A stretch of DNA of 59,931 nucleotides, from NCBI GenBank assembly GCA_945869405.1, contig CAMBPD010000002.1, forward strand, positions 1 through 59,931. Direction: 5' to 3'. The notes below the pieces were generated by a model, which made no database searches, had not been told where the DNA came from, and worked only from the letters and a program-made list of their open reading frames with translations. The position numbers and the translations under genes are program-made. Within the stretch, counting starts at the first letter, position 1, and each line of letters opens with the position of its first letter. Below are positions 27,834-38,055 of this stretch, in pieces. The stretch comes from Chryseobacterium gleum. Its GTDB lineage: Bacteria > Bacteroidota > Bacteroidia > Flavobacteriales_D > Sanyastnellaceae.

Positions 27834-28862
27834 ATGAAAAGAATTCTTGTTCTTTATAAAGAATTAGCGGGTTACTTTATGGCCTGTCTGGATGAATTGT
27901 GTGAAATGCATGGCGTAGAAGCAGATGTTGTAGCCTACCCTGTAAACACAGATGCGCCGTTCCAATTTAATCACTCTTCGCGGATCCGCATCATTTCTCG
28001 CACCAACGTGACCGATGCCGAGCTCGTGCAAATGGTGTCTCACACAAACTATCAACTCATGTTTATAGGTGGCTGGTTCGACAGCGGTTATTTAAACGCA
28101 GTGAAGCATAAAAAATGTAACGCTGTATTGGGGTTCGACAATGCATGGAACGGCTCCCCCAAACAAGTTCTCTCGGCTTTATATGGCAACGTATTCATCC
28201 GGCCACTCTTCGACTATGCCTTTGTTCCCGGCAGCAAGCAAGCCATTTTTGCAAAGCGTCTTGGGTTCGCTGAAAACCGCATTTTTCGCGGGGCCTACTC
28301 TTGCGATGTGGCGCGGTTCTCTTCGGTTCAATCAACACACCAACTGAAAAAACGCCTGATCTATACCGGTAGGTATTCTACTGAAAAATTTGTTCTCCCT
28401 TTGTTTGATGTGTTTCATGAATTGGCCGAAACAAACTTCCCCGATTGGGAATTGCATTGCATAGGCACAGGTCCACTTTGGGAAAAAAGACTGGAGTCGC
28501 CTCACATTATTCACCATGGCTTTATGCAGCCGAATGAGTTGTTGCAACTCATGAGTACAGGCAGTGCTTTTGTATTGCCAAGCACATTCGAGCCCTGGGG
28601 AGTGGTTGTGCATGAGTTCGCGGCGGCGGGTTACCCAATGGTTTTGTCGAGCGCTGTTGGTGCATCTGAAGCCTTTTTGCACCCAGGGGAAAACGGGTTT
28701 TTATTTCAGTCCACAAACACCGCCGAATTGAAGAACTGCTTGTCTCAACTCATGGCACTCGCACCAAACGAACTCAACACGATGGGCATCGAAAGCAGAG
28801 TGTTATCCAAAGGCATTACACCGCAAACTTGGGCCGCACAATTGGCCGGCATTATGCATTAA
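27834..28862 (+). CDS. Glycosyltransferase, GT4-like
   Basis: A 342-residue GT-B protein. The N-terminal half is short and atypical; the C-terminal donor domain is clear: LIYTGRYSTEKFVLPLFDVF, LHCIGTGPLWEKRL, and FVLPSTFEPWGVVVHEFAAAG with its acidic donor-binding residue, then GENGFLFQSTNTAEL. It is divergent from the GNAT/deacetylase pair. Confidence 0.85.
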   Translation: MKRILVLYKELAGYFMACLDELCEMHGVEADVVAYPVNTDAPFQFNHSSRIRIISRTNVTDAELVQMVSHTNYQLMFIGGWFDSGYLNAVKHKKCNAVLGFDNAWNGSPKQVLSALYGNVFIRPLFDYAFVPGSKQAIFAKRLGFAENRIFRGAYSCDVARFSSVQSTHQLKKRLIYTGRYSTEKFVLPLFDVFHELAETNFPDWELHCIGTGPLWEKRLESPHIIHHGFMQPNELLQLMSTGSAFVLPSTFEPWGVVVHEFAAAGYPMVLSSAVGASEAFLHPGENGFLFQSTNTAELKNCLSQLMALAPNELNTMGIESRVLSKGITPQTWAAQLAGIMH

Positions 28863-28872
28863 GTAGGTATTT

Positions 28873-28894
28873 CCTTGGCACATGTTTGCCAAGG
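28873..28894 (+). terminator. Stem-loop between glycosyltransferase and asnB
   Basis: A perfect 8-bp GC-rich stem (CCTTGGCA and TGCCAAGG) with a CATGTT loop lies 10 nt after the glycosyltransferase stop. The following bases are only weakly T-rich, so it may be a processing or attenuation element rather than an efficient terminator. Confidence 0.45.
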
Positions 28895-28934
28895 GCTCTT
28901 CCACTATTACCTTGCCGACCTATAAGCAAACACA

Positions 28935-30800
28935 ATGTGCGGAATTAGTGGCATAGCGCGATTCACCAACCTAGAGGAATGCAAGGATAAGGTTCGCACC
29001 ATGAACCGTCATATCGCGCATCGCGGACCAGACGCAGAAGGCGTTTGGTCGAATGAGCATTGTGTTCTTGGCCACAGAAGGCTATCCATTATCGATACTT
29101 CAGACGCAGGCAACCAGCCCTTCGCCATTGACAACCATAAGCTTGTTGTGGTTTTCAATGGCGAGATATACAACTACCTTGAACTGCGCACAGAACTAGA
29201 GCACACGCACTCGTTCACCACTCATACAGACACTGAAGTTATACTAGCTGCCTATAAAAAGTGGGGGGTTGATTGTGTTAAGCACTTCATCGGCATGTTC
29301 GCTTTTGCTTTATGGGACGAGGAACAAGAGCAGCTATTCATTGCCCGTGACCGCATGGGCGTGAAGCCTTTATATTATACCGAAACGTCACACGGATTGG
29401 TTTTTGCATCGGAGTTGCGTGCGGTTCTCTCGACAGATTGGGTGGATCGTAAAATAAGCAGTTCATCGTTGGCCGACTACCTGCGTTATCAAACAGTTCA
29501 TGCACCGCAAACGATTATCGAAGGCGTTTTAATGCTAATGCCTGGGCATCGTATGCTGGTAAACACCAAGGGACATAGCATTGAGCGTTGGTGGGACATG
29601 GTAGATAGCCGAACAAAACTCGATGGGAATGAGTCGAAAGAGAGTGTTCAACACCACATCAGCGACTTGCTCACTTCGAGTGTTGAATTGCGCATGCGCG
29701 CTGATGTTCCTTTTGGAGCTTTTCTCTCCGGAGGCATCGATTCGAGCATTGTTGTTGGACTCATGAGCCGCGTTTCGGATCATCCTGTAAACACATTCTC
29801 AATTACGTTTCAAGAAAAAGCATACGATGAGAGCCCGTATTCTGAATTAATAGCAAAACGCTTTCGCACAAAGCACACCGCCATTCAACTCAGCGCTGCT
29901 CATTTTCTCCAAACTATTCCGGAAGCACTTCACGCTATAGACCATCCTAGCGGAGATGGACCAAACACTTATGTGGTATCAAAAGCGACTCGCGATGCCG
30001 GCGTAAAAATGGCCCTCAGCGGATTGGGGGGCGATGAGGTTTTTGCCGGCTACGATGTGTTCAAACGAATGAAAACAATCGAAGGCCGATCATGGTTGAA
30101 CAAGATGCCTTTAGAGCTTCGTAAAAATTTCGGTGTGCTTCTGAAGTCTTTAAAGCCTTCTGCGGCTTCCGAAAAACTAGCCGCAGCACTTGCTCAAAAA
30201 CGAATTGACCTTGCCCACTTCTATCCGCTCACGCGGCAGGTGCTCTATGAAAATGAAGTGCAACAATTACTGAAGCATGGCGGATCAGCCTCAAACCCTG
30301 TTCAGCTTCTGGCACAGGCGGTAGGTGGCACACGCATGCCCACTCTGTCCAAAGTAAGTGTGCTAGAGATGTCGACATACATGCAAAACGTTCTCCTGCG
30401 TGATGCCGACCAAATGAGCATGGCCCATGCGTTGGAAATACGCGTACCCTTCCTCGACCACCGACTCATCGAATTTGTACTCGGCGTGAGCGACAACCAT
30501 AAATACCCCCATACACCCAAAGAATTGCTGACATCAAGCGTGGGTGATTTAATTCCGCGCGAAATCATAGATCGTCCAAAAATGGGGTTCACCTTTCCTT
30601 GGGCACTATGGATGAAAAACGAATTGCGGCCTTTCTGTGAAGAACACCTTAGTGCATTGCAACAGGTGGATGCAATACGTTATGATGCCGTTCACGAGTT
30701 GTGGAAACGATTTCTTTCCGGCGACCCGCGCATCACTTGGTCGCGCATTTGGCCGTTGGTTGTGCTTGGCCATTGGGTAAAACAACACCATGCTCACTAA
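28935..30800 (+). CDS. asnB: Asparagine synthase-type glutamine amidotransferase (AsnB)
   Basis: A 621-residue enzyme. Residues 2 to about 190 are a class II glutamine amidotransferase domain starting MCGISGI, with nucleophile C2. The synthetase domain has the PP-loop FLSGGIDSSIV and ALSGLGGDEVFAGY. It can make asparagine, but its place between two glycosyltransferase genes and an 11-bp overlap with the next suggest it may amidate a uronic acid of the glycan, as proposed for AsnB homologues in other O-antigen loci. Sequence alone does not decide this. Confidence 0.9.
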   Translation: MCGISGIARFTNLEECKDKVRTMNRHIAHRGPDAEGVWSNEHCVLGHRRLSIIDTSDAGNQPFAIDNHKLVVVFNGEIYNYLELRTELEHTHSFTTHTDTEVILAAYKKWGVDCVKHFIGMFAFALWDEEQEQLFIARDRMGVKPLYYTETSHGLVFASELRAVLSTDWVDRKISSSSLADYLRYQTVHAPQTIIEGVLMLMPGHRMLVNTKGHSIERWWDMVDSRTKLDGNESKESVQHHISDLLTSSVELRMRADVPFGAFLSGGIDSSIVVGLMSRVSDHPVNTFSITFQEKAYDESPYSELIAKRFRTKHTAIQLSAAHFLQTIPEALHAIDHPSGDGPNTYVVSKATRDAGVKMALSGLGGDEVFAGYDVFKRMKTIEGRSWLNKMPLELRKNFGVLLKSLKPSAASEKLAAALAQKRIDLAHFYPLTRQVLYENEVQQLLKHGGSASNPVQLLAQAVGGTRMPTLSKVSVLEMSTYMQNVLLRDADQMSMAHALEIRVPFLDHRLIEFVLGVSDNHKYPHTPKELLTSSVGDLIPREIIDRPKMGFTFPWALWMKNELRPFCEEHLSALQQVDAIRYDAVHELWKRFLSGDPRITWSRIWPLVVLGHWVKQHHAH

Positions 30801-31929
30801 ACAGAAAATACTCGTCTTCAGCGATTGGTTTCTCCCTGGCTTCAAGGCAGGAGGGCCCATACGATCGTTGGCCAATTTGGTACATTCGCTCGATATCGAC
30901 TTTTGGATTATCACGCGGATTACCGATCATCACAGCGATGAGCCTTATAAGGGAATAGTGCCCAATACCTGGACACAACATCGGCCCAATGTGCAGGTGA
31001 AGTATGTGTATGAGCAAGACATTACCCAAGAATTTCTGAAGAAACTCTACGAAGAAAAAGACTTCGGACACATCTACTTTAACTCGTTGTTTTCGCCAAA
31101 TTTCACTTTGCTACCATTAAGAGTAGCGCGCAGGATTGGTTTTGCAAAGCGTTGCATTCTTGCGCCACGCGGCATGCTAAAACCAGGAGCGCTCTCTATA
31201 AAACCACGGAAGAAAAAAGTCTTTCTGCTTGTTTCGCGCTACCTCGGATGGTTCGATTCAATTCTATGGCACGCTACCAATGAGCAAGAAGCAAACGAAA
31301 TCAGACTACACTATGGCAAAGCAGCACGCGTATGTATTGCCCCCAACTTGGCCTCCGTTATACCACATGATGGCACTGTTGCTCGCAAAAGCAGCGGTGA
31401 ATTAACGCTGGTATGCATCGCGCGCATCAGCGAAGAAAAAGGGATCCGAGAGGCGCTGCACTTTCTTTTAGACTCGCAGCTTGGCAATGGACTTTCGTGT
31501 ATCTTTTATGGCACACAACAAAACAGCGCATATTTAGAGGAGTGCAAGGCGTTGGCTGCACAAATCACCGGGGCGAACATTACGTTTCCGGGCGAAATTG
31601 AACCCGAGCAATTACATAAAGCGTTGCAACACTCCCATTTCTTCTACATGACCACATGGGGCGAAAATTTTGGCCATGCGATTGCTGAAGCACTGCAACA
31701 CGGCAAACCAGTAATTATCAGCAATCGAACGCCATGGCGCAATCTTGAAGCACACCATGCGGGTTGGGACCTTGAATTAGCAGCAACTTCCTTCACTCCA
31801 GTTTTACGAGCCTGTTACTCTATGGATCAAGAAGAGTATACTCTATGGAGTAAAAGCGCCCGAGCCTTTGGAGCTGCTCAAGCCAATAACCCGGAACACC
31901 TCAAGTCGTACCATTCTTTGTTTGCATAA
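30790..31929 (+). CDS. Glycosyltransferase family 4 protein
   Basis: A 379-residue GT4 enzyme. Seen are SDWFLPGFKAGGPIRSLANLV at the acceptor side, APRGMLKPGALSIKPRKKK, the donor-domain start LVCIARISEEKGIREALHF, and YMTTWGENFGHAIAEALQHG with the catalytic-type glutamates, followed by KPVIISNRTPW. From memory this form resembles glycosyltransferases of some Bacteroidota exopolysaccharide loci. It is the last gene of the polysaccharide locus on this side. Confidence 0.88.
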   Translation: MLTKQKILVFSDWFLPGFKAGGPIRSLANLVHSLDIDFWIITRITDHHSDEPYKGIVPNTWTQHRPNVQVKYVYEQDITQEFLKKLYEEKDFGHIYFNSLFSPNFTLLPLRVARRIGFAKRCILAPRGMLKPGALSIKPRKKKVFLLVSRYLGWFDSILWHATNEQEANEIRLHYGKAARVCIAPNLASVIPHDGTVARKSSGELTLVCIARISEEKGIREALHFLLDSQLGNGLSCIFYGTQQNSAYLEECKALAAQITGANITFPGEIEPEQLHKALQHSHFFYMTTWGENFGHAIAEALQHGKPVIISNRTPWRNLEAHHAGWDLELAATSFTPVLRACYSMDQEEYTLWSKSARAFGAAQANNPEHLKSYHSLFA

Positions 31930-31993
31930 GATTCACACATCTTTAACACCCTGAAACCAAGGTAGAGCTTTACATTAGTCACAACTTTTTTAT

Positions 31994-32872
31994 ATGAATA
32001 TCGTCATCCTTTCTCGCGACCCGAAACTCTATAGCACTCGAAGACTTGTGGAGGCGGGAGAGCAAAACGGCCACAACGTTCGCGTGCTCGACCATCTGAA
32101 GTGCAATCTCGTTATCGAGAAGAAAAAACCCAAGGTGATTTATAGGGGCGAAGAGATAAGCAATGTTCACGCAATCATACCGCGAATTGGAGCGTCAGTG
32201 ACTTTTTACGGAACGGCTGTGGTGCGTCAGTTCGAAATGATGCATGTATTCAGTGTTGTTGAATCGCAGGCATTGGTTCGATCGCGAGACAAACTGCGTA
32301 GCATGCAGATACTTTCACGCGCGGGGTTGGGACTTCCAAAAACTGTGTTCAGTAATTACTCGAAAGATGTCGATAAAATTTTGGCCGAGGTAGGCGGCAC
32401 TCCTGTGGTGATCAAATTATTAGAAGGCACCCAAGGACTGGGTGTTGTGCTAGCCGATAACGATAAGGCTGCCATCAGCGTCATGGAGGCGTTCAATGGT
32501 CTTAAAGCACGCGTAATCGTGCAAGAATTTATTCGGGAAGCCAAGGGCGCAGACGTGCGAGCATTTGTTATCGATGGTCAAGTTGTGGGTGCCATGAAGC
32601 GCCAAGCCAAAGAGGGAGAGTTTCGCTCGAACCTGCATCGTGGAGGCACCGCTGAAGTGATAACGCTGAGCCGACAAGAGGAGATTGCCGCCCTCAAGGC
32701 AGCCAAAGCACTAGGCTTGGGTATTGCCGGAGTCGACATGCTGCAGAGTGAACGTGGCCCACTCATCATAGAAGTCAATTCATCTCCAGGTCTAGAAGGA
32801 ATTGAAGGGGCTACTCAAAAGGACATTGCCGGAGAGTTCATAAAATACATTGAAAAACACGTAGATCACTAG
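31994..32872 (+). CDS. rimK: RimK-type ATP-grasp ligase
   Basis: A 292-residue ATP-grasp ligase of the RimK family, which in E. coli adds glutamates to the C-terminus of ribosomal protein S6. Seen: the RimK-specific N-terminal domain ([20 protein letters not shown]), [21 protein letters not shown], the ATP loop [40 protein letters not shown], and [17 protein letters not shown] at the metal site. It ends in a 4-bp tail-to-tail overlap with the Usp gene, where one CTAG supplies both stop codons. Confidence 0.93.
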   Translation: MNIVILSRDPKLYSTRRLVEAGEQNGHNVRVLDHLKCNLVIEKKKPKVIYRGEEISNVHAIIPRIGASVTFYGTAVVRQFEMMHVFSVVESQALVRSRDKLRSMQILSRAGLGLPKTVFSNYSKDVDKILAEVGGTPVVIKLLEGTQGLGVVLADNDKAAISVMEAFNGLKARVIVQEFIREAKGADVRAFVIDGQVVGAMKRQAKEGEFRSNLHRGGTAEVITLSRQEEIAALKAAKALGLGIAGVDMLQSERGPLIIEVNSSPGLEGIEGATQKDIAGEFIKYIEKHVDH

Positions 32873-33705
32873 TGCGTGAAAATCGCTCGGTCGACCACGT
32901 AGGTGTCAACCGGATTTACACAAAGCACAGGAATCTGAGCTTCATTTGTGATTACCTGTTCCTCATAATTGCTACTGAAAAAGCTCATAATGCTGTTGTC
33001 GTAAAAATTCATGATGCACATTAAATCTGCATCTATTCCTGCGGCATACTTGAGCAAGTCGCGCACAAAATCATTCGATTTGTTCTCTGTAATTTCCACA
33101 TCGTAGGGAATGCCCTTTTCTCCGAGATATTCTTTCGCAAAAATGATGTTTCGCTCCAATTGATTGCGAAGAAACTCATCTGTTTCGCCGGGTGAAATAA
33201 GATGAACCTTCGACCCGAAATATTTCGCCATATCTGCAACAAGACTTAGTTTCTGCTTCGTCTCTTTGTGCAGGTCTAGGGGTACAACTAGCTTGTGGTA
33301 TCCGTGCTGACGGATGTCGCGCTCCTGAACGACAATAAAAGGAACCGAACTCTCGGTGACGATCTTCAGAGCCCTTCCTCCCGTGAGGAATTGCATCCCT
33401 CTCATTCCGTGAGTGCCCATGATGATTAAGTTGGCCTCGATTTCTACAGCTACCTTGTCGATGTCCTCGAAAATGCTCCCAATACGGGCAATTGTGTTTA
33501 TATCTACGTTGTTTTCGCGCTTTACACGCTCGCGCAACGCCTCAAGTTTCATGCGCGCTTCGGCAATATGTTTCTTGTCATCAACCACGTGCATTATGTG
33601 TATCGAAGCCTTGATGGTGCTTGCGACAAGTAAAGCGTGCTCAATAGCTGTGTCGCTTACTTTGGTAAAATCGGTGGGGACGAGTATTTTTTTATTGGTA
33701 TTCAT
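32869..33705 (-). CDS. Universal stress protein, tandem Usp domains
   Basis: A 278-residue cytoplasmic protein with two Usp domains (about 1-140 and 145-278). The first has [19 protein letters not shown] and the nucleotide-loop-like [16 protein letters not shown]; the second is more divergent ([16 protein letters not shown], ending [11 protein letters not shown]). The ATG at 33705 is chosen because the Usp fold begins right after it. CAAAAATA at 33725-33732 is TATTTTTG on the coding strand, a likely -7 element 19 nt upstream. Confidence 0.9.
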   Translation of the reverse strand: MNTNKKILVPTDFTKVSDTAIEHALLVASTIKASIHIMHVVDDKKHIAEARMKLEALRERVKRENNVDINTIARIGSIFEDIDKVAVEIEANLIIMGTHGMRGMQFLTGGRALKIVTESSVPFIVVQERDIRQHGYHKLVVPLDLHKETKQKLSLVADMAKYFGSKVHLISPGETDEFLRNQLERNIIFAKEYLGEKGIPYDVEITENKSNDFVRDLLKYAAGIDADLMCIMNFYDNSIMSFFSSNYEEQVITNEAQIPVLCVNPVDTYVVDRAIFTH

Positions 33706-33724
33706 AGAAGAAAATTTGACCTCG

Positions 33725-33732
33725 CAAAAATA
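33725..33732 (-). promoter_or_regulatory. Candidate -7 element before Usp gene
   Basis: TATTTTTG on the minus strand, 19 nt before the ATG. No TTG is found at -33. Confidence 0.45.
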
Positions 33733-33771
33733 CGCATCAGGGCGCATCCTTAGCCTATAATAGGGGAAAGA

Positions 33772-34533
33772 TCATGACATGAAAAAGTCGAGACAATGCT
33801 GCATGAACGCCTCTGGCTGGTCGGCATGAAGCCAGTGCCCTGCATTTTCCATGCTCAAAAAACAAGCATTTGGCGCCATTTCCCGGATCGATCCATGATC
33901 GCTCCCCAGAACATAATGGCTCTTTCCGCCAATCAAAAACAAAACCGTGGAATCCACTTTTTCCAGCGGCAAGGCCTCCATCAAGTGCTCCCGCTTTTCG
34001 TAGATTTCCTGCAGGTTGAAGCGCCAATCGAGAACTCCTGGCTCTTTCCAATACAAATTCTTGAGTAAGAACTGCCCCGTGCCAGAATCCGTCACATAGT
34101 TTGCCAAACGCGACTCGGCTTCCTTGCGCGAGGTACAGTGCAAAACATCAACAGCAAACAAGCCCTTGAACACCTCGTCATGATGGGGAGGATATGCCTT
34201 TACGCCCATATCGGCCACCACCATCTTATCGATCAGAAAACTATACTGCTGAGCGAATCGCATGATCGTTTTCCCACCCATTGAATGGCCTATCAGCCGA
34301 ACGTCTCGCAGGCCCAAATTAGCCACCAATTCAAACAGGTCATTGGCTAGCACATCATAATTCATCCCATGCTCGTGTGGTGAATGACCGTGATTGCGCT
34401 GGTCTATAAGGTAGACCGTATGGCTTTGAGCGAATACACGTGCGTGCGTTTGCCAATTATCTGAGCTGCCAAACAAGCCATGTAAAATCAACAACGGCGG
34501 GCCATCGCCCATTACCCTATGGAAGAGATTCAT
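33772..34533 (-). CDS. Alpha/beta hydrolase (YbfF-like esterase)
   Basis: A 253-residue cytosolic hydrolase. Catalytic serine in GHSMGG (about residue 88), oxyanion region [24 protein letters not shown], and a late histidine in [15 protein letters not shown]. This combination is typical of YbfF-type acyl-CoA/ester hydrolases. It overlaps pdxJ by 4 bp, so the two form an operon; no functional link to vitamin B6 is evident. Confidence 0.88.
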   Translation of the reverse strand: MNLFHRVMGDGPPLLILHGLFGSSDNWQTHARVFAQSHTVYLIDQRNHGHSPHEHGMNYDVLANDLFELVANLGLRDVRLIGHSMGGKTIMRFAQQYSFLIDKMVVADMGVKAYPPHHDEVFKGLFAVDVLHCTSRKEAESRLANYVTDSGTGQFLLKNLYWKEPGVLDWRFNLQEIYEKREHLMEALPLEKVDSTVLFLIGGKSHYVLGSDHGSIREMAPNACFLSMENAGHWLHADQPEAFMQHCLDFFMS

Positions 34534-35249
34534 GCGCCTTGAGTTTCGCGTTTATACAAGCTCACCGCATTTTCCAGGCCCCAATACAGGGCATCACCAA
34601 TAAGCGCATGGCCAATGGAAACCTCGAGCACGTTAGGGACCTGTGCCACGAAGTATCGCAAGTTGACAAACGACAAATCGTGACCCGCGTTTACACCCAA
34701 ACCATATTTTCCCGCCTCGATAGCCGTGGTTACAAATGGCAAAACAGCCGCCTCACGATCTGCCGCGTAGCCTGCAGCATAGGACTCAGTGTACAACTCT
34801 ATACGGTCGGCACCGGTAGATGCGGCATGCTTTACGAGTGAGGGATCTGCATTTAAAAAAATACTAACCCTGATGCCTGATGCCTGGAGTTGAGCTACAA
34901 CTCCTGCCAGAAACTCCTGATGTGCAAGAACATCCCAACCGGCGTTGGACGTGATTGCCTCGGGTGGATCGGGCACCAATGTGACTTGATGGGGGTTCAC
35001 TTCAAGTACCATCGCCAAGAAGTCGGCTGATGGGTAGCCTTCGATATTGAATTCGGTGCTGACAACCTGCTTTAGCTGGTAAACATCGCTTCTGCGTATG
35101 TGCCGTTCGTCGGGTCTTGGGTGCACCGTTATGCCATCAGCCCCGAATTGTTCGATGTGCCGCGCAGCCTCAACCACATCAGGCACATTGCCGCCGCGCG
35201 CATTTCGCAATGTGGCTATTTTATTAATGTTTACGCTTAGTTTCGTCAT
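34530..35249 (-). CDS. pdxJ: Pyridoxine 5'-phosphate synthase (PdxJ)
   Basis: A TIM-barrel enzyme that condenses 3-amino-2-oxopropyl phosphate with deoxyxylulose 5-phosphate to pyridoxine phosphate. It is 239 residues, standard length. Conserved: [60 protein letters not shown] and [11 protein letters not shown]. The ATG at 35249 fits the family; the 40 codons upstream do not. Confidence 0.96.
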   Translation of the reverse strand: MTKLSVNINKIATLRNARGGNVPDVVEAARHIEQFGADGITVHPRPDERHIRRSDVYQLKQVVSTEFNIEGYPSADFLAMVLEVNPHQVTLVPDPPEAITSNAGWDVLAHQEFLAGVVAQLQASGIRVSIFLNADPSLVKHAASTGADRIELYTESYAAGYAADREAAVLPFVTTAIEAGKYGLGVNAGHDLSFVNLRYFVAQVPNVLEVSIGHALIGDALYWGLENAVSLYKRETQGA

Positions 35250-35454
35250 TGAAGTTCTTACTCGAGCAAAGAAAAGCGCATTCGCTGTGCAACACATCAT
35301 TTTCTTGCAATTGAACCCCACAAAAGTGCCCTGGCGGTGAATCACTTGGCGGTGTGGATAAGTTGGCAAACTTTATAGAAGTTCGTAAATGAAAAATGCA
35401 ACTTTTACTCCTCCTTGTCGGTTTAACATAGCAGGAACTTAAAAAAAGCACACA

Positions 35455-36111
35455 GTGATTACTTCACGCAAACTACTAACTTCTGAGATACCCACATTGA
35501 GCGCACTGGATGAGCCATTGAGTGCGTTGGATTTGATGGATCAATTTCACATCTCTCAGTTGCCTGTCCTGGAAAACGGCAAACTACTTGGTTTGATCAC
35601 AGAGGAAAACTTAATGGATTTGGAAAGTTTACAAGGCGACCCAGCTGGACTGCCACTTAAACGCGTTCACGTTCTTCCTGAGACACACATATTAGATATC
35701 CTCAAACTTGTAAGCGAACACCGTCTTAGCATTGTTCCCGTGGTTGACGCTGAGAATAATTATATGGGCTCGATACGGCTGCAAGACCTTGTAGAGCAAA
35801 TGACCGAGATGCAAGGCGCCTCCCAACGGGGAGGCATCATTGTGCTTGAAATGTGGGACAGGGATTACAGCATGCAACAGATTTCCCGCATTATTGAAGA
35901 AAACAACGCAAAAATCTTGAGTACTTCTGTAAGCCCCGGTGAAGATGGCAAGATTGAAATAAACATCAAAATCAACCAACCAGACCTAAACGCCATTGTG
36001 AGCAGTTTTGAGCGTTTTGGCTACCAGGTAAAAGCTACCTTCCAAGAGATGGTTTACACAGAAGAACTGCGCAAGCGATACGACGAATTGATGAGAATTC
36101 TCAATATTTAA
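35455..36111 (+). CDS. CBS-pair protein with C-terminal ACT-like region
   Basis: A 218-residue soluble protein. Two CBS motifs are visible (SALDLMDQFHISQLPVLENG and DILKLVSEHRLSIVPVVD, the latter followed by MGSIRLQDLVEQM), which usually bind adenine nucleotides. The region from about 125 (GGIIVLEMWDRDYSMQQISR) looks ACT-like. The start is GTG at 35455. A CBS gene directly before nadK is a conserved Bacteroidota arrangement as I recall it; regulation of an unknown target by adenylate status is inference. Confidence 0.82.
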   Translation: MITSRKLLTSEIPTLSALDEPLSALDLMDQFHISQLPVLENGKLLGLITEENLMDLESLQGDPAGLPLKRVHVLPETHILDILKLVSEHRLSIVPVVDAENNYMGSIRLQDLVEQMTEMQGASQRGGIIVLEMWDRDYSMQQISRIIEENNAKILSTSVSPGEDGKIEINIKINQPDLNAIVSSFERFGYQVKATFQEMVYTEELRKRYDELMRILNI

Positions 36112-36139
36112 TACAATCCCACAAGGGTTGAAATCTATT

Positions 36140-36180
36140 GAAGCCATTCGTGAATTACGAATGGCTTCTTTGTTTATTTG
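36140..36180 (+). terminator. Intrinsic terminator/attenuator between CBS gene and nadK
   Basis: A perfect 12-bp inverted repeat (36140-36151 and 36157-36168) with loop GAATT is followed by TTTGTTTATTT. It lies 28 bp after the CBS stop and 20 nt before the GTG chosen for nadK. Confidence 0.8.
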
Positions 36181-36199
36181 CAACTCAAACAAACGAACA

Positions 36200-37084
36200 G
36201 TGAAAATTGCCCTCTACGGAAAGCGTTTTGGTGAAGAATTTACCGACAGCATAGAAAAGCTTCTCGATGCCTTAGTGCGCCGTGGAATAGGCGTCATGGT
36301 TCATGAAAAGTTTTACCTTTTCTTGTCTCAGAAAGTAATGCTGCCATCGAACATAGAGATTTTTCGAACCACAGAAGAGTTGCAGGAAGCGTCCTACCTG
36401 CTGAGTGTAGGTGGGGATGGCACATTGCTCGAAACAGCGGCAATCATTCGTGATACGCGCATACCCGTTTTGGGAATCAATACGGGGCGTTTGGGTTTCC
36501 TATCACCCGTTTCCGGCAATGACATTGACCAAGCGGTAGAAGCACTCGTGAACAAGGATTACACCCTAGACAAGCGCTCCCTGATTGAGGTGCGCAGCGC
36601 CCAGCAAGATTTCGGCGATTTCCCCTATGCGTTGAATGACGTAACCATCACCAATAAGCAACGCAGCAGCATGGTCACCATTCATGCCTACGTGAATGAT
36701 CAATTCATGAGCACCTACTGGGCCGATGGATTAATCGTGGCCACACCAACCGGCTCAACGGCATACTCTCTTAGTTGCGGCGGACCGATAGTGTTGCCTG
36801 AAAGCAACAACGTCATACTCACTCCAATTGCTCCGCATAACCTCAATGTTAGGCCTTTCGTTTTACCCAACACAGGGAAGGTTTCTCTTCGCGCTGAGGG
36901 CCGAGAGCCAAACTTTACACTCACACTCGACAGTCGAACGTTTGTTATTGACAATGAAACCATCATCGATTTAACCCGTGCGAATTTTGAGTTTTACATG
37001 ATTAGCTTACCCGGATTTGGATTCTTCAATACCATTCGTCAAAAGATGGGTTGGGGACTGGATGCCCGAAGTAAGCGAGTTTAA
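36200..37084 (+). CDS. nadK: NAD kinase
   Basis: Phosphorylates NAD to NADP. 294 residues from the chosen GTG. Diagnostic: SVGGDGTLLETAAII, GINTGRLGFLSPV, ALNDVTITN, and GLIVATPTGSTAYSLSCGGP. The frame extends up to a TTG at 36128 with an ATG at 36161, but that ATG sits inside the terminator stem, and family proteins begin with the KIALYGKRF strand, so the GTG at 36200 is the better start. Confidence 0.93.
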   Translation: MKIALYGKRFGEEFTDSIEKLLDALVRRGIGVMVHEKFYLFLSQKVMLPSNIEIFRTTEELQEASYLLSVGGDGTLLETAAIIRDTRIPVLGINTGRLGFLSPVSGNDIDQAVEALVNKDYTLDKRSLIEVRSAQQDFGDFPYALNDVTITNKQRSSMVTIHAYVNDQFMSTYWADGLIVATPTGSTAYSLSCGGPIVLPESNNVILTPIAPHNLNVRPFVLPNTGKVSLRAEGREPNFTLTLDSRTFVIDNETIIDLTRANFEFYMISLPGFGFFNTIRQKMGWGLDARSKRV

Positions 37085-37123
37085 CAGAACCTTTTTTTTG
37101 ACCCTGCCGTAAGAAGGCAATAG

Positions 37124-37999
37124 ATGAGTAGACGCTGCGTTGCCATATCCGTGAAAACAATAACCACATTGCTTCTTGTTGTGCTGTGTTTACCAATGCT
37201 TGCACAAAAAAACAAGTTCGAGCGCAGTAAGGATGTTGGTTTGTTGTGGGGTACTAGTTACTACGTCGGTGAGGTAAATCCCTACACCCACTTTGGCACC
37301 AAGCTCAAAAGTGGCGGAGGCATTTCTTTTCGAAACAATTTCAATCGCCGCTGGACGCTCAAGTCGAGTGTTCTCTACCACGTAGTTGAGGCATGGGATG
37401 CAGACAGCGATGACCCATGGATTCGCAACCGAAATCTCAGCTTTCGCAATCAAATTATTGAAGGCAGCTTGCAAGGCGAGTTAAACTTTTTCAACTACCA
37501 ACTTGGCAATCGAAGATTTCCGGTTTCCCCTTATTTATTTGGTGGACTTGCCTATTACCGCATGCGACCTATGGCTCAATACCGAGGCACTTGGTATGAG
37601 CTGCAACCTCTGGGCACGGAAGGGCAAGGAACAGAATTTGGAGAAGAAAAATACAAAACCACCATGTTTTCTGTGCCATTTGGCGCAGGAGTAAAGACTA
37701 ATCTTTGGGCAATCTTCGGGTTGAGTATTGAATGGGGTGTGAGAAAAACGTGGACAGATTATATCGATGACATTTCTGGCAACTATGTGGATCCAGGCTT
37801 GCTGGCAGACCTCAACGGAGAGCTAGCCGCCATTCTTTCAGACAGGAGTATTCAACAGGAGATACCAAATGCCGCCGGCAACAACAATAGTGGTCTTCAG
37901 CGCGGCGATAGCGGGCGGAAAGACTATTACTTCTTTTCCATGATTTCCCTCAATATTCGCCTCGACAGAAAGGCCACTACGTGTTGGGAACACGAATAG
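37124..37999 (+). CDS. DUF6089-family outer-membrane beta-barrel protein
   Basis: A 291-residue secreted protein: signal peptide (about 1-28, ending PMLAQ), then alternating strands of an OmpA-like eight-stranded barrel (DVGLLWGTSYYVGEVNPY, SPYLFGGLAYYRM, FSVPFGAGVKTNLWAIFGLSIEWGVRKTWTDYIDD). This family sits between nadK and uppS in many Bacteroidota, as I recall it. Function unknown; the neighbours suggest an envelope role. It ends with polar residues after the last strand. Confidence 0.82.
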   Translation: MSRRCVAISVKTITTLLLVVLCLPMLAQKNKFERSKDVGLLWGTSYYVGEVNPYTHFGTKLKSGGGISFRNNFNRRWTLKSSVLYHVVEAWDADSDDPWIRNRNLSFRNQIIEGSLQGELNFFNYQLGNRRFPVSPYLFGGLAYYRMRPMAQYRGTWYELQPLGTEGQGTEFGEEKYKTTMFSVPFGAGVKTNLWAIFGLSIEWGVRKTWTDYIDDISGNYVDPGLLADLNGELAAILSDRSIQQEIPNAAGNNNSGLQRGDSGRKDYYFFSMISLNIRLDRKATTCWEHE

Positions 38000-38055
38000 T
38001 CAACAACTTCAATTTTCAACCATTTTTAGCAGTCGGAACAGGGTCAGAAAACGCG

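Noticed and set aside
14428-31929. Polysaccharide locus as a recent mobile island
   Set aside because: No transposase, integrase, tRNA junction or flanking direct repeat was found; variable glycan content alone is not enough.
36161-36199. ATG start for nadK at 36161
   Set aside because: It lies in the right arm of the terminator stem and adds residues not seen in the family; GTG 36200 fits better.
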